Below are positions 56,765 through 64,000 of a stretch of 64,000 bases of DNA, piece after piece. A model generated the notes under the pieces. It did no database searches and was not told where the DNA came from. It worked only from the letters and a program-made list of their open reading frames with translations. Each line of letters starts with the position of its first letter. Position 1 is the stretch's first letter. The position numbers and the translations under genes were made by a program. The DNA is taken from NCBI GenBank assembly GCA_029990175.1, contig JARKIP010000033.1, positions 6,882,001 through 6,946,000 on the forward strand. The letters are read 5' to 3'. Origin of the DNA: Petunia secreta. Its lineage: Eukaryota > Streptophyta > Magnoliopsida > Solanales > Solanaceae.

Positions 56765-57493
56765 TAATATGATCCTAAAATCTAAGAAAAGGAAACTAAG
56801 CAACAATCGATAAAATAAACAACACAAAGTAAAGGATAGAAGGGAATCAGGGAAAAGATAGAAGAAAGAAAGGAGTCAATCCCAAAATTGTAAGTTAATT
56901 AGAATACCACAAATAAATTGTAATGCTCTAATTAATACAAATACAATAAAAGACCAATATCTGAGGGGGAAGAGACTTGAACTCAAGCAATGGATCTCTC
57001 ACAACAGAGAATCCAAGAGAAATCTAAGAAGAAGATAAGGGATACAACCCATACACAAACTCTCACAAGAGTATTCTCAATCATTCAAAATCTAACTAGC
57101 TAAACCCTAAATTAGGTTATTTATAGTAGCTAGGTAATTACAATGATAAATGGACTAAAAAGCCCCTAATGTTAATTTTGACAATCCGATCTTCCGCCCT
57201 TCAATGCGATCGCGCTTGTATACTCGCGACCGCGTCAATTAATTCTCCCAGAACATCACGACCGCACTTCATCTCTCGCTATCGGACTATGACTGAATCC
57301 CTCCATACAATCGTGCCTTTGGTGTCGTGATCGCGAAGCCTACGCAGAACTCTAGAATCCAGTAAGCTCCAATCCTGCTCTTTTGGCCATTCTTGGGCTT
57401 AGACTTACTTTCCATGCCCTCTTAAAGAATTTCAAGCTCTTGACATCGAGGATGAACCCTCCACAGCTTAGAGTGCCAATCCGAATCGCATTA
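56765..57493 (-). repeat. 3' LTR of element D
   Basis: Aligns with 61257-61902 over the whole of the latter and carries about 80 extra bases near 56830-56900. CpG-rich words (GCGATCGCGC, CTCGCGACCGCG) lie near 57205-57250. Confidence 0.88.
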
Positions 57494-58749
57494 TTCCCTC
57501 CTTCTTTAAAGGAATTCGTCCTCGAATTTTTACCTTGCAAAACCATGGCGCAAATAAATAGCAACTCAATAACTTTCCAAGCACTACACAACAAAGAGAG
57601 TGGAACAAAACTCATGTACTCATGCTCAATTCCATCATCAAGTATTTGTCTAGAAAGATAACAACTAGCAAGTTCATTCACAAAATAACTCTCATCTTCA
57701 AACTCACTCGACCTATGCCAAGCCTCTATTGACAATTTATCATTCTTAACCTTGGATGCTCTAGCAAAGTCTACTCTAAATGTATGCTCCAAACTAGGAA
57801 TAGAGCAAGTAAATAAATCGATACTAAAACTAGCATCTATTACTTTACCACTACCATCGCTAGTGCTTCCCTCCTTCTTTAAGGAACACTCTTCATTTTT
57901 AAAGGACTTCCCAATATTAGACAAGCTTTCAACAAATATTTTGGGAGTTAGCTTGCTAACATCCACACAATTAGCATTATAAAGCAAATCACATGAGTCA
58001 TTTTCACAAGTTATGCACTCTTTAAGCATTGGCTTATCATCTTCATCAAGTGCGAACAAGTCCAAAATAAAGATATAACTCAAGAAAACATCAAGTGTAC
58101 CCTCATATTCAATCTCTCTTTCAAGTGTACACTCACTTAACAACTCACAAGATTCGTCAATGTTAATCACAAACGAAAATAATTCAATGCCGTCCAAACA
58201 CAATTCATCAACTATTTCACTTCCATCAGGCAAGTGCACACTTTCCATTCCAACACCACTTTCAACTTGGTACAAGCCACCACCATAATCAAGAATGCTA
58301 TTAAATGTTATCACATCAAGATCAAGCATTTCATTTTCATATTTATCAAAAAAATATGGAGTGTCAAACCAAAAATCATTTTGTTCAAGCTCACCCATTT
58401 GCACATCACTCGTATGGAACAATTCGCACACACAAAAACCATCATTTTTTCTTTCAGAAGTCTGCTCAACTAGTGCATGCTCACAACTCTAATTTTAACC
58501 ATTAGACATACAAGATAAAGAATCATTAATCCTACAAAAATTAAAGCTATCAACCATACTCAAGTCACTATCAAACTCACCCAATGAATTGCAAGATTCG
58601 GGGTTAGCTTTGTTACCTTGTAGTACATCTAAAGATTCTTTTTTACCTTGGCTTTTTAAATGTAAGCTCACTTGTTCATTTGGAGGCTTCACCTTGGTCT
58701 CCTCTTTTTCTTCCAAGTATGGAACCACTTCCAGGGAAGGATCCCTCAA
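57352..58749 (-). pseudogene. acidic accessory frame of element D, running through the PPT into the LTR
   Basis: The frame from about 58749 to the stop at 57352 is D/E/S-rich and interrupted by TAA (58495-58497) and TAG (58489-58491); the remaining stretch is open for about 378 codons. It contains FWFDTPYFFDKYENEMLDLD and, near its end, CAMVLQGKNSRTNSFKEGGN, the last part of which is encoded by the palindrome and PPT. The final 47 codons lie inside the LTR. I recognise no enzyme or structural domain. Element E has a comparable frame over the same landmarks (ALISRTKSLQEGEDD). It replaces the region where RT and integrase would be expected. Confidence 0.55.
57494..57528 (-). other. PPT and AGGA-loop palindrome of element D
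   Basis: On the minus strand: AATTCG, loop AGGA, CGAATT (57513-57528), then PPT AAAGAAGGAGGGAA (57494-57507) against the LTR. Loop-to-LTR distance is 26 bases. The stem sequence differs from that of X and Y but remains self-complementary. Confidence 0.83.
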
Positions 58750-60245
58750 TGTAGCATCTCCAAGGTACCTTCAAAATGCACAAGACAACTAGAGAATGAA
58801 GAAATGTTAGAATTGTTAGAATAAGGAAAATCCTCACCCTCACTCTTTTGTTTTCCCTCTTTCTTTTCTTTAATTTCATTTTCAAGCTCCTCTCTCTTTT
58901 CTTGTGACAACTCAATCACTTCACTCACTTCAAGCTCTCTTTTTTCCTCTCTTGAGTTGTCACTTGCCACTCTCTTACTCCTCTCAATCTTTTCTCTCTC
59001 AAGTTCATTCGGATTAGGACATGTGCCAAGAATCTCTTTGGAAGGAGTAGGAGTACTCTTGACGTCAACCTTCAATTTTTCTCCTTGAGAACCTTCATCC
59101 AACCTTTGCCTCACCCCTTTTGCCTTTGTCTTTCTTGCCACTTCTAGCATTATCAAATAGAATTCTTTGACTTTTATTGGAGGAGAGGCGTTAAGAATAA
59201 ACTTTTGGTCCGATAAAGTGAGAGCATACTTTCCCAACTCCTCACTATACGTGGAATTTCTAGAAAGCTTTCATGGTTTTCCCAACATAAAGTGACAACC
59301 TTTTATGGGCATCACATAGCACTGTATCATGATAAGTGCCAATTTTGAACTTTATCAACACTTATTATGTAGTGACCACAAACTCATCTCCATTCAACCA
59401 AGGCCACCTATAGGGTAGGGGATGACTACAAGTTTTCAACTTTAATCGCTCAACCAAAGAAACAATTGCAACATTAGTACGCCTCTTATAATCAGTGATC
59501 ATAACACAATCGCACCCTCTAACCTTACAAGCTGTATGGAAGAAGTTCTTTCTTTCTTCTAAAAATTGCTCTACACAAACTGCATCACACTCATGGTTGT
59601 CTACAAAATGATTCCGTTTAACATAGTTCTCAAAGCATTGTTAGTCCAAGACAATTCACTTATAGTACATGTAGCACATTTTCTCACTCTAGGCCTCAAG
59701 TTGCCTTTCACATAAGAATTAGAAACACAAAACTTTTTAGCACAATTAGAAGATGTAGACTCTCTTTTTCTCATGGAATAATTACTACTTCTTCTCAAAC
59801 CAATAGAAAGACCACTACTACTCTCTTGTTTTTTTAGGAACACAAAGAGAGGATGCAAATGAACAATCTCTATAATAAGCTTCATCATCAATTCTCTCTA
59901 TGTTACTACCTACATTTTCAAGTTCATCATAAGAAGAGTAAGTAGGAACATTGTACCTTGAAGCGTCACTATCATCATCTCTAAGACTAGAAGCATAGGA
60001 GTTTTCATCATCATATTCATCCTTATAGGCCTCATAGTCTTCACGAGCTCCATGATCACCATATGATTCGCTTCATCACCATAAGATCCATAGTTCCCCG
60101 GATCATCATAGTAACACCCACCATCAGCAGATAAACCATAGTCTTCACAATTATCGTAGCAATTCCCATCATCTCCATACGAGTCATAACCTCCAAAATA
60201 ATCGTCGAGGATATATTTGCAACAATGAAAAGAAAAGGACCTCAC
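58750..60245 (-). pseudogene. gag-linker and retropepsin-like relic of element D
   Basis: The minus strand begins with an acidic Y/D/G-rich linker (YFGGYDSYGDDGNCYDNCED; 60240-60080), continues over frame changes into a segment with RKNFFHTACKVRGCDCVMIT (about 59540), then VERLKLKTCSHPLPYRWPWL and VLIKFKIGTYHDTVLCD (59470-59300), and GKYALTLSDQKFILNASPPI (about 59230). This resembles the protease-like domain of some Ty3/gypsy elements (V.KLGL.T..HP.PY...WL..G), but the expected D-x-G-S active site is replaced by MITDYKRRTNVA. Two adjacent stops (about 59363-59368) and further breaks show it is dead. The K/E-rich tail has coiled-coil character. Assignment is by motif memory. Confidence 0.6.
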
Positions 60246-61236
60246 AAATTCACTCCCTCACGTGTATCACTCAATATATGATCACTCAATTTTATTTCCA
60301 CCTGTGTATACACTCAAGGTCAACGGCTTTTATGACCACACTCTAATGTTCTCACCACTAAAGCCTTTTTCCACTCAAAGGTCTCCCTTAATCTCTTCAA
60401 GGTTGTACAAACTCAAATTCTCAAGGTAAATATCCACGCTTCGGTTCCGAGTGGAGTTTATAAGACACCAAAGAAATGGACAAAGACACACAAACAGACT
60501 AGGAACAAATAAAACATGCATGAAACTAAAAAGAGAAAAGCACGAATCGAATTAGCATGAAACAAAATTGAAGTTGGATGAAATTTAGTGTGTGATCTAG
60601 AAACTTAATGTATTTGATGATATGAAAGGGGTCTGGGTGATTTGATAGTGTTTAGGGGCTGTTCCGAGCAATCTGTAAAGTGATTAATTTTTTGTTCAGT
60701 GCTATCGCGAAGAGGAATCAACAACCCTGCACCGCGCGGTCGCGAAGAGAAATAAATCACCAGACCTGCACGATCGCGTTACAAGGTGCGCTATCGTGAA
60801 AAACAAATTCCGGGTCTGATGCAGAACTTGAAGCCCAAATTTCTGGAAATTTTCTTTACTTTAATCTTCACAAATCAACTTGTTTTTGCTTCAAATTTGA
60901 AATATAAGCTCCTTATAAGTCCGTGAACAAACCCAATGATTAATTCTTCAAAAACAACACCCAAAATGCAAAATTCCCAAATCACTTGTTGATGAACTTG
61001 AAGAACCCTAGATTTTTATTCTTCAAATTAATGCCCCAAACGTTGTTTATTATTCAATTCCTTCAAGATACAACTTATAGAATCATCAACCAACAATTGG
61101 TAAAAAAGGTTTCATCCAAAGGAACCTTAAATGTATGACTCTGTTTTTGAATTTTTGATCTTTTTTGATTTTTTTTTTTGTGGTTTTCAGATTTTGATAA
61201 ACAAAACCTAGATAATGTTTGTAGGAACAAACACCA
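60246..61236. other. leader region of element D
   Basis: No gene recognised. A capsid domain would be expected between PBS and linker but I find none, so the element may never have had one or has lost it. GC words (CGCGCGGTCGCGAAGAG) near 60700-60800 resemble those in its LTR. Confidence 0.5.
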
Positions 61237-61254
61237 ATCCGAGCTCTGATACCA
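61237..61254 (-). other. primer-binding site of element D, tRNA-iMet type
   Basis: Minus strand TGGTATCAGAGCTCGG, two bases from the LTR. The same primer class as element X. Confidence 0.88.
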
Positions 61255-61256
61255 AA

Positions 61257-61902
61257 TGATATGATCCTAAAATCTAAGAATAGGAAATCAAACAACAATC
61301 GATAAAATAAATGACACAAAGTAAGTTAGAATACCGCAAATAAATTGTAATACCTTAATTAATACGAATACAATCAAAGACCAATATCTGAAGGGGAAGA
61401 GACTTGAACTCAAGCAATGGATCTCTAACACAAGAGAATCCAAGAGAGACCCAAAAAGAAGATAAGGGATACAACCCATACACAAACTCTCGCAAGAGTA
61501 TTTTCAATCACACAAAATCTAACTAGCTAAACCCTAAATTAGGCTATTTATAGCAGCTAGGTAATTACAATGATAAATGGAAAAAAAAGCCCCTAATGCT
61601 GATTATGACAATCTGATCTTCCGCCCTTCAGCGCAATCGCGGTTGTATACTCGCGACCGCGTCAATTAATTCCCCTAGAACATCGCGACCCCTCTTCATA
61701 TCTCGCTATCGCTGACTATGACTGAATCCCTCCGCGCGATCGCACCACCTACGCAGAACTCTAGAATCCAGTAAGCTCCAATTCGGCCCTTTTGGCCATT
61801 CTTGGGCTTAGATTTGCATTCCATGCCCTCTTAAAGCATTCCAAGCTCTTGACGTCGAGCATGAATCCTCAACGGCTTAGGGTGCCAATCCGGATCGCAT
61901 CA
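61257..61902 (-). repeat. 5' LTR of element D
   Basis: Plus strand TGATATGATCC...CGGATCGCATCA, 646 bp, keeping canonical TG...CA ends. Followed by the GATTC duplication. Confidence 0.9.
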
Positions 61903-61907
61903 GATTC

Positions 61908-63079
61908 TTAGCCAATTCAATATTCAATTCTATCCAACTTTTAACAAATGAATTCTACATATTGAATAAAAGTAAGTTAATACGTAAAATGACAATGCAT
62001 GCATAAGATTTTAAATATAAAATTGGCTATTAGGCCGAATGGATAGGACCAAAATCCCGACTCAACAGAGAAGTAAAATATTTAAGAGTGCGAGACTTGA
62101 TGATCGATAAAATTTGACTGTTCAAGACACGAATTTAGAAAAACAACTTTGGAAGAAGTTTTTTACTAAATCGGTATGCGTGCTAAGATATTTCGGCACA
62201 AATTGCTAAAATGGTTGGCTTATTTTGAACATCAATATTTTGCTCGACTATCAATTCTCGCTTTCAAAATAACAATCTGCACTAATTCTTGAAAAATTTT
62301 TGACCGAGACAAAATCAACTCAATGTCTTCGACTTGTTTTTGCAAAATTTTGTCCCGGTTACAATCTTCAACATTTCAATTTGCTTTACAAAATTGCCCC
62401 AGTTATGATTTCCGATACTTCAAATTGCTTTGCAAAAGCTGCTTCAGTTGCAATCTCTCACGTCTTCTACTTGCTTTGCAAAATTTGCCCCAGTTGCAAT
62501 CTTTGAAGAAATAATAATTTAATATTAAAGGGTCGAGCCCGATGGAGAAGCCTACTTATCCCTCCTTGGGAATCAGACTGTGCGTAGTTCTGCTTACATA
62601 AAAGAGAATTTTCAAATGCTAGTGCAACCGAAACTCGATATGAGTTGCCTGCCTTGGAAAACCGGCTACCGTAGTTTGCTTACATGGAAATAGATCCAAA
62701 CCTTCATAATTTGATATTCTTTTCTTTTCTTTCAACAAAACTAACAAAAAAAGAAATTACAATAGTTACTTCCTAATAATGTAATAAAACTAACTTCTAC
62801 TTTTTCAACTCTCTTGCTTTTCTGGATCTTGATATATGCTTAAATATCCTTCTTCGAGAAATTACCCCCTGCATACGAAAGGATTGTGACAAAAGGTTGG
62901 CCAATGCCATTTGTAGATAGGATTTCGACCTGGCCAGAGTTAATCACATTTTCAACTTTCTTCTTAAATAAAGTGCATTACTCAATACAATGCCCCTGCA
63001 TCCCTGAATGGTAAGCACAAAATTTTCCCAAATTTCAGGCTTATGTGACTGATACGACTTTGATTTTATACGATGTACC
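61908..63079 (-). pseudogene. Tat-lineage remnant with a second gag linker
   Basis: At 63020-62860 the minus strand encodes KFCAYHSGMQGHCIE, a stop, then CTLFKKKVENVINSGQ, the linker motif of Tat Gag. Its position, upstream of the gag of element C, duplicates that of 55440-55540, so it should belong to another element or to a rearranged part of C. At 62300-62510 three diverged units contain TTTGC(T)TT(A/G)CAAAA and TTGCCCCAGTT(A/G), also seen in element B. The junction with C lies somewhere between 61908 and 62300 and I cannot place it better. Confidence 0.5.
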
Positions 63080-63084
63080 AAATC

Positions 63085-63769
63085 TGATGCAGGCAAAACG
63101 CGGAAAAAGATAAACAAGATAAAAGCGAGACGTGGCTCGAACAAATGACCCAAGTAGCACCGAAGAACTTGTTTCGATACACCCCGAGAAATCGTCAAGG
63201 AACACCTACACAGGCAATACCCTCAAGTTAACTAGAACCCGCAAGTAGAATGATTGGGGCGAGGTCGACATTCAACTAGAATCCACTAGTAGAAGATAAG
63301 TCCCAACAAGGTTGGTTTTCATAAACCCAAAGAGTTCCACTCTTTATAAAATTCATTCATCATTCAAAAATAGACTATGTAATGAAATAAGCTATCTAGC
63401 TATATATAGAGGTTTCTAGGTATTAAGTAAAAGGTCTATAATTCCCACAACCTAGGCTTTAAGCTAAAAGACCATGCAAGGTCAAAATAGTCACTTCACA
63501 CTCAAAATCTCGGGTGTCAAGCATTCGGGCGGAGCGCCAACAAAGTTGGCCAGTGGAGGGGGGTGGGCGGAGCGCCTGGGCCCTGTTCATATTGGGCAGG
63601 GCACCTGGTTGGCCTAGGCGGGGCGCCTTGCTGCCTGTGTGGTGGAGCACTGATGCTCCATCACCTAAGCAGGCTTGACTCATCTCCGAAGCTCTTGGCC
63701 TTGCATCCTTTGCACCCTCCAAGCTTGACACACCTTGGGAAGTGTCTTGGCTCGATTTGCCCCACATCA
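63085..63769 (-). repeat. 3' LTR of element E
   Basis: TGATGCAGGC...CCCCACATCA, 685 bp. A GC-rich block (63530-63650) has repeated GGCG(G/C)AGCGCC words. The left edge interrupts the Tat remnant and the right edge abuts a PPT. Only one LTR is visible, so the ends rest on TG...CA and PPT position. Confidence 0.75.
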
Positions 63770-63948
63770 TCCTCCCCTTCTTGAAGAGATTTCGTCCTCG
63801 AAATCAATGCATCCACGTCCATAGCATCATCTTTTTGGGGTGCCCAATGCTCTCCTCCTTTGTAACCCTTGATCGTCACTTTGACATAGGTCTCTTCCAA
63901 AATCTCCCTTGCCTTAACATGGAGCTTAGAACCTACAAGCAACGACAA
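63661..63948 (-). pseudogene. end of an open frame of element E running through the PPT into the LTR
   Basis: The 95-codon frame encodes VKVTIKGYKGGEHW, then MDVDALISRTKSLQEGEDDV across the palindrome and PPT, then 36 codons in the LTR. The upstream part lies outside the window or in another frame. Compare SRTNSFKEGGN at the same place in element D. Unrecognised function; may only be tolerated read-through. Confidence 0.4.
63770..63805 (-). other. PPT and AGGA-loop palindrome of element E
   Basis: On the minus strand: GATTTCG, loop AGGA, CGAAATC (63788-63805), then PPT TTCAAGAAGGGGAGGA (63770-63785) against the LTR. Loop-to-LTR distance is 26 bases. Confidence 0.83.
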
Positions 63949-64000
63949 GCAAACACAAGATTTCCTACTTTGAAAGTAGGTTAGTGCAAGAAGTGTGGAA

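Larger units (their letters stand above)
56765..61902 (-). mobile_element. element D: non-autonomous Ty3-type LTR element
   Basis: LTRs 56765-57493 and 61257-61902, PBS 61237-61254, PPT 57494-57507, TSD GATTC (56760-56764 and 61903-61907). Minus orientation. LTR ends form an imperfect inverted repeat (TGATGCGATCC and the complement of TGATATGATCC). In the left LTR both terminal dinucleotides show G-to-A or C-to-T decay (TA...TA). The interior has a gag/protease-like relic and an acidic accessory frame but no RT or integrase. It disrupts the gag region of element C. Confidence 0.88.
49086..61907 (-). mobile_element. element C: Tat/Ogre-like element with long LTR and gag relic, hosting element D
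   Basis: 3' LTR 49086-53007, PPT complement from 53008, tandem array 54201-54690, gag relic 55440-56706, then element D with C sequence resuming at 61903. The 5' LTR is not seen and the right limit is uncertain, because a second gag-linker copy appears at 62830-63070. Conserved LTR start and end blocks and the sub-terminal block place it with A and B. Confidence 0.7.
63085..64000 (-). mobile_element. element E: non-autonomous Ty3-type LTR element, partial (right end outside window)
   Basis: LTR 63085-63769 with PPT and palindrome on its right side, so the element is on the minus strand and continues past 64000. The left flank AAATC (63080-63084) should be one TSD copy; the other is outside. 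Terminal bases (TGATG...CATCA) and the palindrome relate it to element D. Confidence 0.75.

Overview
This window looks like gene-poor, repeat-dense nuclear DNA of a dicot plant. The retroelement lineages (Athila, Tat/Ogre, Tekay/Del), a Stowaway MITE with the plant-type 'CTCCCTC...CCCAATTTATGTG' end, and a plant zf-GRF gene relic all fit a eudicot. The combination of LTR families suggests Solanaceae, but that is recollection of repeat families and was not tested. There is no bacterial or organellar gene content, no tRNA, rRNA or CRISPR. Nearly all long open frames belong to LTR retrotransposons.

Layout. (1) 1-9835: right part of an Athila-type Ty3/gypsy element on the minus strand, with 5' LTR 8483-9835, tRNA-Asp-type PBS, one gag-pol frame broken by four stop codons, and an unbroken third ORF (482-1717) in the env-like position. 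Its 3' LTR lies left of the window. (2) 9836-22385: a degenerate Tat/Ogre-type element (A, minus) whose left LTR was the target of the Athila insertion. It keeps an ORF1 relic and a gag-linker relic but no reverse transcriptase, and its right LTR holds a Stowaway MITE (19942-20213). (3) 22386-22906 and 37872-38434: two halves of a roughly 51-bp minisatellite split by a Tekay-type element (Y, minus, 22907-37871). The 3' LTR of Y is itself split by an intact Tekay-type element (X, plus, 24180-33921) with a 1658-aa Gag-Pol and LTRs that appear identical apart from poly-A length. (4) 38435-41608: the only stretch that looks like non-retroelement gene space. It holds a zf-GRF pseudogene and, divergently, two tandem paralogues of a small unrecognised gene, each with a matching TATA box; the second copy has an internal stop. 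(5) 41614-48658: a complete coding-free Tat/Ogre-like element (B, minus) with 5-bp TSD TCCAT. (6) 49086-about 61907: a further Tat/Ogre-like element (C, minus) with a 3.9-kb LTR and gag relic, interrupted by a non-autonomous Ty3 element (D, minus, 56765-61902, TSD GATTC). (7) 61908-64000: Tat gag-linker remnants interrupted by the 3' LTR of another non-autonomous element (E, minus).

How the parts relate. Insertion order can be read from the nesting: the minisatellite came before Y, and Y before X; A came before Athila; C came before D. X is youngest and is the only element here that looks capable of encoding all its own proteins. The most unusual shared signal is a short palindrome with an invariant AGGA loop and a co-varying stem, placed 26-27 bases from the 3' LTR edge in all four of X, Y, D and E, in both coding and non-coding context. 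A second shared pattern is that A, B and C each carry an unrelated tandem array about 0.9-1.2 kb inside the PPT. No defence system, gene cluster or other accessory system was found.
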